Shown piece by piece: positions 1 through 8,395 of a stretch of DNA of 64,000 bases. Position 1 is the stretch's first letter; every line of letters starts with the position of its first letter. The stretch covers positions 60,069 to 124,068 of the forward strand of contig JAEUGY010000066.1 of assembly GCA_016794625.1 (NCBI GenBank), read 5' to 3'. Origin of the DNA: Opitutaceae bacterium. GTDB lineage: Bacteria; Verrucomicrobiota; Verrucomicrobiia; Opitutales; Opitutaceae. Under the pieces are notes generated by a model. The model made no database searches, had not been told where the DNA came from, and saw only the letters and a program-made list of their open reading frames with translations. A program made the translations under genes and the position numbers.

Positions 1-250
1 CCTCCTTGATCCGGCGCAGGACCTCGATGCCGTCGACCTTGGGCATACGAATGTCGAGCAACACGAGGTACATTTGTTCGTGCTCCCGGACCTGGCCGCG
101 GCCGTGACGAAAGAGAAAGTCCAAGACGGCCTGGCCGTCCGAGAAGTGCTCGATCCGGTTGTTCAGCCCGGCCAGCTCAAGGTTCTCGCGGACGAGAATG
201 GCGTGACCTTCGTCATCTTCAACAATCAGGATTACCGGAGGAGTGCTCAT
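1..250 (-). CDS. Response regulator receiver protein (3' part cut off by window edge)
   Basis: The visible N-terminal 83 residues read as a CheY-like receiver: acidic pair in VEDDEGHA, phosphoacceptor Asp in LVLLDIRMPKVDG. The sequence resembles the stand-alone Rcp1-type regulators that take phosphate from cytoplasmic or phytochrome-like kinases (family knowledge). The start codon at 250 overlaps the stop of the upstream histidine kinase (247-1575) by 4 bp, so the two are translationally coupled and form a cognate pair. Whether an output domain follows cannot be seen; most relatives with this wording are single-domain proteins of about 140 residues. Confidence 0.85.
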   Translation of the reverse strand, partial: MSTPPVILIVEDDEGHAILVRENLELAGLNNRIEHFSDGQAVLDFLFRHGRGQVREHEQMYLVLLDIRMPKVDGIEVLRRIKE

Positions 251-1575
251 GCGTCTCGTGGGGAGAGGTGCTCGCAACTAGGTAGCGATACATGGAAAGT
301 GGATCCGACCCCTTCTTCACTCTCAACCCAAATCCGCCCGCCCTGGCGTTCGACCACCCGTTGGGCGATCGTCAAGCCGAGGCCCTCGCCAGGGGAGGCC
401 TGAGGGTTGAGGCGGTGAAAGATCTCGAAGGCCTTGGCCTGGTGGTCGGGGGCGATGCCGATGCCGTTGTCGGCGACGGAATAGATCACCTGCGACCCGT
501 CGGTCCGCGAGGAGATGCGGACGCGAAGGGCCCGTTCCGGCGACCGGTACTTGAGAGCGTTGTCGAGCAGGTTGGCGAAGATCTGGTTGGTCTGCCCGAG
601 ATCGCCGAGGCAGGCTGGCAGGGGATCGATCTGCACGCTGGCTTTCGCCTCGTTGATTTGAAACGTCATCGCGGCGATGATGTCCGCCAGCATGGCGTTC
701 ATGTCGAGCGGACGGATCGTCAAGGCCACGCGTCCCAATCGTGAGTATTTGAGCAGCCCCGCCAGCAGCATCTCCATTTTGCCCACACCGGCGTGGATGA
801 AGCGCAGGGATTGAGGGATGCTGGTCGTGACCGCGGTCCGAAGGTCCGCGACGGCCAACGTGCCATCGGTGGACGCGGCCATGGTTTCCTGGATCCGCTC
901 GCAGGCCCGGGACAGCTGCTTGCTGAAACCCTGGACGTTCACCAAGGGAGACCGCAGATCGTGCGACACCGTATAGACGATGGTCTCGAGTTCCTTGTTG
1001 CGCTCCGCGAGGTCGGAGGCGAAGCGACGCAGGTTGTTTTCGTCGTTTTTCCGCTGGGTGATGTCCGTGCGGATGGCGATGAACTGTTCAGGTTCTCCGG
1101 ACGGGTTGAGCCGCGGAAAAATCGTCGTGTCGACCCAGTAAAGGCTGCCGTCCTTGGCGCGATTGCGGATTTCGCCGTGCCAGACCTGACCGGAGCGCAG
1201 CGTCTTCCAGAGATCGCGGAAAAACTCCTTCGGATGGTGGCGGGAGTTGATGATGCGATGATCCTGGCCGAGGAGTTCGGAACGCGAGTATTGCGAGATC
1301 GAGCAGAACTTGTCGTTGACGTACGTGATCCGCCCCTGGGCGTCCGTGATGGCGACGATGGAATGCTCGTCGAGGGCGGCCTTGATATCGCGCAGCTCCG
1401 CGAGGGTGGCGACCAAGGCGCGGTCCAGGCGCTGCCGCTCCGAAAGGTCGTGATCGAGACTCGCGGCGTCCACGCCCGCCCGGCTGCCCGCTCCCCGCAC
1501 CTCGGCGAGTTCGCGCTCGAGGGCTGCCACCCGCGCGCGCAGGTCTTCCGTGGAGAGGTCGGAGTGGGGAGTCAT
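247..1575 (-). CDS. PAS-domain sensor histidine kinase
   Basis: This 442-residue protein has no membrane segment, so it is probably cytoplasmic. Order of parts: N-terminal coiled coil (about 5-65), PAS domain with PAC motif (about 70-175, ending in TDITQRK), HisKA dimerisation domain with His205 in VSHDLRSPLVNV, then a HATPase_c domain with N box (NLLDNALKY), G1 (DNGIGIAP) and G2 (GEGLGLTIAQRV). All catalytic boxes are intact. The layout resembles phytochrome-class kinases that lack the chromophore domain. It overlaps the downstream receiver gene by 4 bp and is divergent from the PocR/AraC regulator. The ligand sensed by PAS cannot be told. Confidence 0.93.
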   Translation of the reverse strand: MTPHSDLSTEDLRARVAALERELAEVRGAGSRAGVDAASLDHDLSERQRLDRALVATLAELRDIKAALDEHSIVAITDAQGRITYVNDKFCSISQYSRSELLGQDHRIINSRHHPKEFFRDLWKTLRSGQVWHGEIRNRAKDGSLYWVDTTIFPRLNPSGEPEQFIAIRTDITQRKNDENNLRRFASDLAERNKELETIVYTVSHDLRSPLVNVQGFSKQLSRACERIQETMAASTDGTLAVADLRTAVTTSIPQSLRFIHAGVGKMEMLLAGLLKYSRLGRVALTIRPLDMNAMLADIIAAMTFQINEAKASVQIDPLPACLGDLGQTNQIFANLLDNALKYRSPERALRVRISSRTDGSQVIYSVADNGIGIAPDHQAKAFEIFHRLNPQASPGEGLGLTIAQRVVERQGGRIWVESEEGVGSTFHVSLPSCEHLSPRDA

Positions 1576-1664
1576 CGCCGCTTTCGGAGACGGTTACGGT
1601 GCGCCTCGCCGGCACGCAAGGGTGGATCGTGCCCGTCCCGGTGGGAGATTGAGGGATGGGACGT

Positions 1665-1725
1665 TAGGAGATTCCCGGGAGGTGAGGGGAGCAGAGCGGT
1701 GCGTCCGGGACATAGGAGATTTCCC
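1665..1725. promoter_or_regulatory. Direct repeats in divergent promoter region, possible operator
   Basis: The 210 bp between the divergent kinase and the AraC/PocR gene contain TAGGAGATTCCC at 1665-1676 and TAGGAGATTTCCC at 1713-1725, 48 bp apart. The second copy lies in the near-palindrome ATAGGAGATTTCCCTAT. Repeats of this kind upstream of an AraC-family gene could be binding sites for its own product. No clear -35/-10 boxes were recognised. Confidence 0.25.
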
Positions 1726-1785
1726 TATCGAGATATCGCCGCGACACCAATATCCAGAAATCTGCAGAAGTGCTAGGGTAGGCGC

Positions 1786-2736
1786 ATGGAAACCGCACTC
1801 GCCTCCGCCCACACGGGAGCCACCGCACAACAACTGGAAGAAACTGTCGCCAATCTGCGCCGGTCCGACATTTTTCGCGAGTACCAGAAGGCGTTTCAAA
1901 CGGCGACGGGTCTGCCCTTGGTCATGCGGACGGCGGGTTCGTTCGAAAGCCCGATGCACGGCGCCCGCCAGGGCAACGCCTTTTGCGCGATCATGGCGGC
2001 GATGAACAAGTCGTGCGCGGCCTGCCTGCAGGTTCAGCAGAAAATTGAGGACGCATCGCATGAGGACGTCTGCACGGTCGAGTGTTTTGCCGGTTTGAGT
2101 GAGTCAGCCGTGCCGATCCGCATGGGCGCGAAGGTGCTGGCCTACCTGCAGACCGGCCAGATTCTGCTGCATGCGCCCACGGCGAAGCAGTTCGCCCGCA
2201 CCTCCCGCCAGTTGGCGGAGTGGGGCACTCCGGTGGAGACGAAGGAGTTGGAGACCGCCTACTTCAAGACGCGGGTCCTGCCGAAGGTTCAATACGACTC
2301 CATCCTCCGTCTGATCACGATCTTCGCGCAACACCTCTCCAGTCTCAGCAACCAGTTGATGGTGCAGCAGGCGACGGCTGAGGCGCCCCCGGTGACCAAG
2401 GCGAGGGCCTACATCGCCGCGCATCAGGGCGAAGAGTTGTCGTTGGTGCAGGTGGCCAAGGCGGTCAACATGAGTCCGTACTACTTCTGCAAGGTCTTCA
2501 AGAAGGCGACCGGCCTGACCTTTGTGGAATACCTCTCCCGTGTGCGCATCGAAAAGGTCAAAGACCTCCTGCTCAACCCGCACACCCGGGTGAGCGAGGC
2601 GGCGTTCGAGGCGGGCTTCCAGTCCCTCTCCCAGTTCAACCGCGTCTTTCGCCGGGTGGCCGGTGAGGCCCCGAGCGATTACCGGGAGCGTCTGCACGGG
2701 GAAGGTTCGCGGCCGAACCTGGTTCACGCCGCCTGA
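1786..2736 (+). CDS. AraC-family transcriptional regulator with PocR sensory domain
   Basis: A 316-residue protein with an N-terminal PocR-type ligand/redox domain (about 30-185) and a C-terminal AraC helix-turn-helix pair (about 210-310; SLVQVAKAVNMSPYYFCKVF, then the second helix in EAAFEAGFQSLSQFNRVFRR). The PocR part is rich in cysteine (Cys67, Cys77, Cys80, Cys96, Cys100), including a CAAC motif, which would suit metal or redox sensing; that is an inference. PocR is named after the propanediol/cobalamin regulator of Salmonella, but in Verrucomicrobia such regulators are common and their ligands mostly unknown. It is transcribed divergently from the PAS kinase. No propanediol genes are nearby. 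Confidence 0.9.
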   Translation: METALASAHTGATAQQLEETVANLRRSDIFREYQKAFQTATGLPLVMRTAGSFESPMHGARQGNAFCAIMAAMNKSCAACLQVQQKIEDASHEDVCTVECFAGLSESAVPIRMGAKVLAYLQTGQILLHAPTAKQFARTSRQLAEWGTPVETKELETAYFKTRVLPKVQYDSILRLITIFAQHLSSLSNQLMVQQATAEAPPVTKARAYIAAHQGEELSLVQVAKAVNMSPYYFCKVFKKATGLTFVEYLSRVRIEKVKDLLLNPHTRVSEAAFEAGFQSLSQFNRVFRRVAGEAPSDYRERLHGEGSRPNLVHAA

Positions 2737-2799
2737 TCATCCAACGCTCTGGTGGAAAAGAGGCCGGGGCGCTCGCAAAACCGCGGCGCCCTTCGACGC

Positions 2800-2913
2800 T
2801 TACCGTCGCTTGTCGCGCGATTTGGGCGCGGGGTTTTCCGAGCGCAGTTTCAGGAAGGCGAGTCCGCCCAAAATGATGCCCGCAATCAGCACGATCAAAA
2901 TCAAGTATTTCAT
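2800..2913 (-). CDS. Small single-span membrane protein (37 residues)
   Basis: The reverse strand encodes a 37-residue ORF: a short start (MKYL), one strongly hydrophobic helix (about 4-21, ILIVLIAGIILGGLAFL) and a basic tail (KLRSE...KSRDKRR) that would stay in the cytoplasm by the positive-inside rule. An in-frame ATG 48 bases upstream would give a 53-residue form. No strong ribosome binding site is visible. It sits between the 3' end of the AraC gene and the esterase gene. The function is unknown; the composition is far from random in this GC-rich context, which supports coding. Confidence 0.5.
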   Translation of the reverse strand: MKYLILIVLIAGIILGGLAFLKLRSENPAPKSRDKRR

Positions 2914-3251
2914 CCGCGACGCGCACTGTGGCTCCCATGGGCAGCAGCGCGCAATCCCCATGTCCAAGAAACTGCTCGGGGGCTGAGGTCATCGGACGCT
3001 GGAGGTGGGTCATTGAGGTGGAGGAGGGGCGTTGGTCACCGGGTGGAATCTAGATGACCCGGCGCTGTGGCCCTGGGCGCGTCCCCGCGGCGTCGACGCC
3101 GGTTGCGCACGGCCGGTCCGACAGGACCACGCAGAGCGAAGGACAGAGACGGACGGCCGACGAGGAAGCGGAGACGTAACCCCCGTTCCGGTATCCGGGC
3201 TGGGATTGCGTTTTCCCTGAAATGCTTCGGTGTTGTCGGAGCCCCGTTCCT

Positions 3252-5069
3252 ATGCCCCTTCCTCTTCGTCCCGTGTGTCTCGCTGCGTTGCTTCTGGTCT
3301 CCCTGGCTTCGGCTCAGGGCCAGGCTGCCGCGCCAGCGTCTCCCTCTCCCGCGCCCGCGGTTCCCTCGCAGGCCCCGGCCGAATCCTACCCGCCCCATCC
3401 GGACTCGCTCGTGCAGCCGGGGGTGCCGGTCGGCGACCTGATCAAGTTCGAGTTCTCCGGGTCCCGCATCTTTCCGGGCACGAGTCGCGAGGTGACGGTG
3501 TATGTGCCCAAGCAGTACCGCCCGGAAACCCCGGCCTGCGTCTATGTCAACCAGGACGGTGTGCAATGGAACGCACCGGTCGTGTTCGACAACCTGATCG
3601 CACGCGGAGAGATCCCGGTCATCATCGGTGTCTTTGTCCGTCCCGGCGTGGTCAAGGCGGCCGCTCCCGCCGCGGCGCTGGACCGATTCAACCGCAGCCT
3701 GGAGTACGACGGCCTCGGAGAGGCCTACGCGCGTTTCCTGCTGGACGAGCTGTTGCCCGCGGTGGAGACGCGCGCGGCGCCGGACGGCCGCCCCCTCCGA
3801 CTTTCCCACCTGGGACGCGACCGTGCGATCGGGGGATCGAGCAGTGGGGCGATCGCGGCGTTCACCGCGGCCTGGGAACGACCCGATGCCTTCAGCCGCG
3901 TGTTCAGTGCGATCGGCACCTACGTCGGCCTGCGCGGAGGCGATGGTTATGCCACGCTCGTACGCAAGACCGAGCCCAAGGCGCTCCGCATTTTCCTGCA
4001 GGATGGATCCAATGACCTCAACATCTACGGCGGAGATTGGTGGATGGCCAACCAGACCCTGCAACGCGCCTTGGCGTTTTCCGGCTACGATACCCGGCAC
4101 GTCTGGGGCGAAGGAGGGCACAATGGACGGCACGGCACCGCGGTGTTTCCGGATGCGATCCGCTGGCTCTGGCGCGACTGGCCCGCAGCCGTGACGCCGG
4201 CCGGTCCGACCCGCAATCCCATGCTGGCGGCGCTGCTCCGTCCCGGCGAGGGGTGGAGCCTGGTGGCCGGGGGATTTGGTGCGGTTGAATCGCTGGCCGT
4301 CAGCCCCCAGGGCGAACTCGTGTTTTCCGACACTCATTCCGGGCTCAGCCACCGGGTCGGGCGCGAGGGACGCGTGGTGGAATTCCCGGTTGAGAGCCTG
4401 GGCGGACGAGCGGTGACCTTTGGGGCTGATGGCCGGCTGCGGCACATCATGACGGATGCGCGTCGGGTGGTGGCACTCGGACCCGACGGGGCGGCTTCCC
4501 TCGTGGCGGAGGACCTCGCGGCCCGCGACCTGGTGAGTTTGTACCAAGGAGATGGTTACGCGCTGGAGTCCGGGACCGCAGGCACCCCGGCGCGACTCTG
4601 GCGCCTGCGGCCGGACGGATCGAAGCGGGTGGTCGACGACGCGGCTCCGGTCGCGGGCGGGCTGGCCCTTTCGCCGGACCAGACCCTTCTGTATGCGAGC
4701 GAGGAGCAATCCCATTGGGTGGTCAGTTACCAGATTCAACCCGACGGGTCCCTGGCGCACCGCCAGCGCTACTATTGGCTGCACCAGCCGGATACGGCGG
4801 AAGCATCGGGTGCTCGGGGCATGGCCTGTGATGCGGAAGGCCGGCTTTATGTGGCGACCCATCTGGGCATCCAGATTTGCGATCAAGCCGGTCGCGTGAA
4901 TGCGATCCTGCCGGTGCCCGGAGGCAGGGCCTGGGCGGTGGCGCTGGGAGGCGAACGCCTGGACCAGCTCTTTGTGTCCACCGGCGATCGTGTCTACCGA
5001 CGAGCCCTCAACACCCGGGGCGTGCACGCCTGGGCCCCCCCGGTCAAGCCGGCGGCACCGCGTTTGTAA
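3252..5069 (+). CDS. Secreted esterase fused to SMP-30/gluconolactonase-like propeller
   Basis: Starting at the ATG at 3252 gives 605 residues with a clean signal peptide (about 1-22) and a Pro/Ala-rich spacer. The first half (about 60-315) is an alpha/beta hydrolase of the enterochelin-esterase/esterase D (CE1-like) type: GGSSSGA with likely nucleophile Ser197, and a late His in EGGHNGRHG. The second half (about 330-600) is a six-bladed propeller of the SMP-30/gluconolactonase/LRE type, with blades such as [14 protein letters not shown] and [18 protein letters not shown]. Esterase plus SMP-30 on one chain suggests sequential attack on an acylated or lactonised sugar, for example plant or algal polysaccharide side groups. 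An upstream start at 3222 would spoil the signal peptide. Confidence 0.8.
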   Translation: MPLPLRPVCLAALLLVSLASAQGQAAAPASPSPAPAVPSQAPAESYPPHPDSLVQPGVPVGDLIKFEFSGSRIFPGTSREVTVYVPKQYRPETPACVYVNQDGVQWNAPVVFDNLIARGEIPVIIGVFVRPGVVKAAAPAAALDRFNRSLEYDGLGEAYARFLLDELLPAVETRAAPDGRPLRLSHLGRDRAIGGSSSGAIAAFTAAWERPDAFSRVFSAIGTYVGLRGGDGYATLVRKTEPKALRIFLQDGSNDLNIYGGDWWMANQTLQRALAFSGYDTRHVWGEGGHNGRHGTAVFPDAIRWLWRDWPAAVTPAGPTRNPMLAALLRPGEGWSLVAGGFGAVESLAVSPQGELVFSDTHSGLSHRVGREGRVVEFPVESLGGRAVTFGADGRLRHIMTDARRVVALGPDGAASLVAEDLAARDLVSLYQGDGYALESGTAGTPARLWRLRPDGSKRVVDDAAPVAGGLALSPDQTLLYASEEQSHWVVSYQIQPDGSLAHRQRYYWLHQPDTAEASGARGMACDAEGRLYVATHLGIQICDQAGRVNAILPVPGGRAWAVALGGERLDQLFVSTGDRVYRRALNTRGVHAWAPPVKPAAPRL

Positions 5070-5214
5070 GCGGAGGGTAAAAGCCGGGGGCGGGTCGAAC
5101 CAAGGGTTTGACTCGCGGTCCACCGCCACTTCCGTGACGGACGTGCGAGGTTGTTTCCATCGAGGCAACCTTCATCGGTCGCGTCGAGGAATCGTCTCTC
5201 CAACCCTCCCTCCC

Positions 5215-8145
5215 GTGATCTCACGCTCTCCTGTCTCGGTCGCCTTGGCGCAAATCGTCTGGCGCAGACGACGGTTGTTCACGACCGGGATGGCGCTCGT
5301 GGTGGCGTGCCTGACCGGCGCCGCGGCCAGGGCCGCGGCGCCCAGTGTACTAATCAATGAGGGGGAACTATTGACCTCCCATCAGCGCGTGACGTTGTCC
5401 CTCTCCGCGGGTGACCTTGAGCTTCCTCGCATGATGCGCTTTTCGCTCGATGGCGTGAGTTGGGGGTTTCCCCGGGTGTACGCATCGCAGGCAGAGATGA
5501 CGCTCGCGGCGGGGGATGGCGTCCAGGCGGTGTACGTCCAATTTGGTTCCTCGGGCAACGGCCCGTGGCTGCCGGTGACGCCGGTCTCTGATACGATCAT
5601 TGTTGATGGTACGAAACCGCGGATTCGAGAGCTCCGCCTCACACAGATCGGGTCGACGACGGTGACCGTCCATTGGTTCACCGACGAGCCGACCACCCAT
5701 CGCGTGCGTTTTGGACGATCCCGTACGATGGACGGAAGTACGGTCCCGTCCACCACGCCGACCCTCGAGCATATGGTGGAGGTGACTGACCTGCGGCCCA
5801 ACACCCAGTACCGGTTCCAAGCTGTCAGCCGCGATGCGGCGGGGAATGAACGGTTTTCCGGTGAGTGGACGGTACGCACCCTGCCTGCGCCGACCCCAAC
5901 CGCCAAGCCGACGCCTACCCCGACCCTGACGCCGAGCCCCACGCCCACGCCCACCGCCACACCGACACCGACACCGACACTCGTACCTACGCCGACGCCG
6001 AGCCCGGTGCCGACCACTGTGCCCACGCCCACGCCCTCGATCGCTCCCACACCGACGCCCACCCCGAGCCCAACGTTGGCGCCGACACCCACTCCGAGTC
6101 CGACCCCGTTTCCCACTCCCAGCCCGGTTCCTACCCTCGCGCCAACCCCCACCCCCCAGCCGACGCCGAGCCCCACCCCTGTGCCGAGTCCCAGCCCGAC
6201 GCCGACCCCGACCGTGCGCCCGACACCCAGCCCAACGCCGACCCCAACGCCATCACCCACCCCCAGGCCCACACCCACACCGACACCGGTACCAACGCCA
6301 ACGCCGACTCCGCGACCCACGCCCACGCCGACGCCCACGTTGCGGCCGACGCCGACCCCCACACCGAGCCCGACGCCGACGCCGACGGTGGCACCGGGTG
6401 GTGCTTATCCCGGCTTTACCTACCAGCTGCCCACCGCGCGCCCGTATGTTTCGCTGGCCGACTACGAAGCGGCGGGCGTAGGCTCCGCGGCCTTCAATCG
6501 ACTGAAAGCGCAGGTGGACAACGCGGTCGCCGTGACCGCCGGACTGGCCGCCAACGCGAGCTACCAGGACCTCGTGACGGCCCTGAACCGGTCCAACTAC
6601 GGATACTCAGCGGTGGATTCCGTGGTCATGTACCACCTCACGCTCAATCCCGCCTACGTGCAGCAGGCCCTACGCATGATCCGCCTTTACGTGGCGTCAG
6701 AGAATCAGCGCATAGCGGCGGGGACGAACCCGATCATTGCCGGGGATTCCTATCTGGAAGTGGGGCACTACCTGGAGCAGCTCGCGCTGACGTATGACTA
6801 TGCGTACGCGCTTCTGACCGCGGACGAGCGAGCCGCCTGGACGGCGTTCGCGGAGCAGACCTTGTTCAACGTCTGGAACCCCTCCAGCGCGCGCTGGGGA
6901 TCCCGCTCGGCTCCATGGTCGGGATGGTCGATTGATGATCCGGGCAACAACTACCATTTCAGTTTTCTCAAGGCGACGCAGCAGTGGGCCCTGGTCAGCC
7001 AGAACCCCGCGTGGTTCACCTTCCTGCAGACCCGCAAGTATGGCCCCCTCATTGCCTACTATCAGCTCCTGGCCGGCGGCGGATCCCGCGAAGGCACCGG
7101 TTACGGCACCGCGCACAAGAACCTGTTCGAAAATCACCGGAGCTGGAAGGCGTCGACCGGCGAGGATCTGGCGGCGCTGACGTCGCATACCCGTGATTCC
7201 ATCGACTACTGGCTGCACGCCACCGTGCCGACGCGGGAATACTATGCGCCGATCGGCGACCAGGCCCGCTCGTCGCTCCCCCTCATGTTCGACTACCAGC
7301 GCCAGCTCATGCAGGAGGCGATGACTCTGAGCGCAGGCCAGCCGCAGGCGGGCCGGGCCGTGTGGTGGCTGAACCATGTCGGCGTGAGCGACGGCGGCAG
7401 CGGCTTCGTCTATGGACGGATGCGCTACAACTACAACTTCCGGTACGACCTCATGGCCGGCGGACAGGTGGAGCAGGCGCCGACCGCGCTGCTCTACGAC
7501 GCCACCGGCGTGGGAGCGATCTTCGCCCGCAGCGATTGGACGACGTCCGCCAGCTGGCTCGCGTGCGTTGCCGGTCCCTACGACCAGTCCCATGCCCAGC
7601 AGGAGCAGGGAGGATTCAGCTTCTTCAAGGGCACCTGGCTGGCGGTGACCAGCAACATCTGGTCGCGCAGCGGCATCAACCAGGGCGTCGACGTGCACAA
7701 TGTCATGCGGTTCGTCGCCTCCGGCGCCACGGTGCCCCAGAACGAGTCTGTTTCGAGCCGAACCGTTTCCGATGCGTCCGGGGTGGTGCAGATCGACGCC
7801 GACCTCACACCCGCCTACTCGCGACGCTCCAGCCAGGTTTCCCAGTGGCGCCGGACCCTGATCTACCGCCGGGCACAACACGAGCTGCAGGTGCGGGACC
7901 GCTTTACCGTGGCCGCAGGAGTGCAGGCGGTGTGGCAGCTGCACGTACCGGCCGCCCCGGTGGTGCAGAGTGACGGCACCATCATGGCGGGGAACCTTCG
8001 AATCATCCCGGTATCGCCGGCCGCGCCCGCCGTGGTCACCCGTGCGATGACGAGCGTGTCGTCCGAGTTCAGCGCCGGCCACCGCATCGAGCTTACCTCG
8101 CCCGGCGTCACCGAGTTTGTGGTCACCCTCCAGGCCGTCCCATGA
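5215..8145 (+). CDS. Secreted Fn3 / Thr-Pro linker / heparinase II/III-like protein
   Basis: The reading frame is open from 4900, but the first part overlaps the preceding gene. I place the start at the GTG at 5215, which gives a signal peptide with an RRRR n-region (cleavage near residue 42); the ATG at 5290 is an alternative. The mature protein has a beta-rich segment, an Fn3 domain (about 132-222), an extreme Thr-Pro linker (about 225-395) and a C-terminal catalytic-type region (about 397-976). That region looks like an alpha/alpha toroid ([36 protein letters not shown]) followed by a heparinase II/III-type beta sandwich. A polysaccharide lyase is the best guess; the exact substrate is unknown. 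Confidence 0.68.
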   Translation: MISRSPVSVALAQIVWRRRRLFTTGMALVVACLTGAAARAAAPSVLINEGELLTSHQRVTLSLSAGDLELPRMMRFSLDGVSWGFPRVYASQAEMTLAAGDGVQAVYVQFGSSGNGPWLPVTPVSDTIIVDGTKPRIRELRLTQIGSTTVTVHWFTDEPTTHRVRFGRSRTMDGSTVPSTTPTLEHMVEVTDLRPNTQYRFQAVSRDAAGNERFSGEWTVRTLPAPTPTAKPTPTPTLTPSPTPTPTATPTPTPTLVPTPTPSPVPTTVPTPTPSIAPTPTPTPSPTLAPTPTPSPTPFPTPSPVPTLAPTPTPQPTPSPTPVPSPSPTPTPTVRPTPSPTPTPTPSPTPRPTPTPTPVPTPTPTPRPTPTPTPTLRPTPTPTPSPTPTPTVAPGGAYPGFTYQLPTARPYVSLADYEAAGVGSAAFNRLKAQVDNAVAVTAGLAANASYQDLVTALNRSNYGYSAVDSVVMYHLTLNPAYVQQALRMIRLYVASENQRIAAGTNPIIAGDSYLEVGHYLEQLALTYDYAYALLTADERAAWTAFAEQTLFNVWNPSSARWGSRSAPWSGWSIDDPGNNYHFSFLKATQQWALVSQNPAWFTFLQTRKYGPLIAYYQLLAGGGSREGTGYGTAHKNLFENHRSWKASTGEDLAALTSHTRDSIDYWLHATVPTREYYAPIGDQARSSLPLMFDYQRQLMQEAMTLSAGQPQAGRAVWWLNHVGVSDGGSGFVYGRMRYNYNFRYDLMAGGQVEQAPTALLYDATGVGAIFARSDWTTSASWLACVAGPYDQSHAQQEQGGFSFFKGTWLAVTSNIWSRSGINQGVDVHNVMRFVASGATVPQNESVSSRTVSDASGVVQIDADLTPAYSRRSSQVSQWRRTLIYRRAQHELQVRDRFTVAAGVQAVWQLHVPAAPVVQSDGTIMAGNLRIIPVSPAAPAVVTRAMTSVSSEFSAGHRIELTSPGVTEFVVTLQAVP
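5886..6400 (+). repeat. Low-complexity Thr-Pro (TPTP) linker coding tract
   Basis: About 510 bases of degenerate ACN-CCN hexamers encode roughly 170 residues of alternating Thr/Ser/Ala/Val and Pro between the Fn3 and lyase-like domains. Such linkers are stiff, extended and protease-resistant and are typical of multi-domain secreted carbohydrate-active enzymes. The high third-base variation argues for selection on protein sequence rather than recent slippage. Confidence 0.9.
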
Positions 8146-8171
8146 GGGCCCTCGCGCTGGCCCCCCACCCA

Positions 8172-8313
8172 GTGTCATCCCGCCGATGACATTCGCCACC
8201 CGCCCTCTTCTTGCGGTCCGGACAAAGTGTCATCGCAGGGATGACACTTTGTTGCGGTCGTCGAGTGGGGTGCGTGGGAGCGCGGGAGGGGAGTGTCATC
8301 GGGCGGATGACAC
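8172..8313. repeat. Three TGTCATC-N5-GATGACA inverted repeats
   Basis: Perfect 7-bp inverted repeats TGTCATC-N5-GATGACA occur at 8173-8191, 8228-8246 and 8294-8312 (centres 55 and 66 bp apart). The 5-base centres differ (CCGCC, GCAGG, GGGCG), so the arms are what is conserved. In the second copy the arms extend to 13 perfect bases (8222-8234 and 8240-8252). They lie between two convergent genes, where an operator is unexpected; RNA hairpins, a bidirectional termination array or a site for a dimeric DNA-binding protein are possible. I found no matching copy elsewhere in the window by eye. Confidence 0.8.
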
Positions 8314-8395
8314 TGCGGCGAGCGGTCCCTCGCTCCGGGGGCGGGACGTGCTCCCATAGCTGGGAGCGAGGGGTGGCGGCGGGAGATTCGCGTCG

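Noticed and set aside
3036..5168. 710-codon minus-strand open frame opposite the esterase gene
   Set aside because: No signal, domain or motif; the plus strand carries a clear two-domain secreted enzyme.
5382..6362. Minus-strand open frame of Gly-Val repeats, elastin-like
   Set aside because: It is the antisense of the Thr-Pro linker; ACN-CCN codons always read as GGN-GTN on the other strand, which keeps that frame open by chance.
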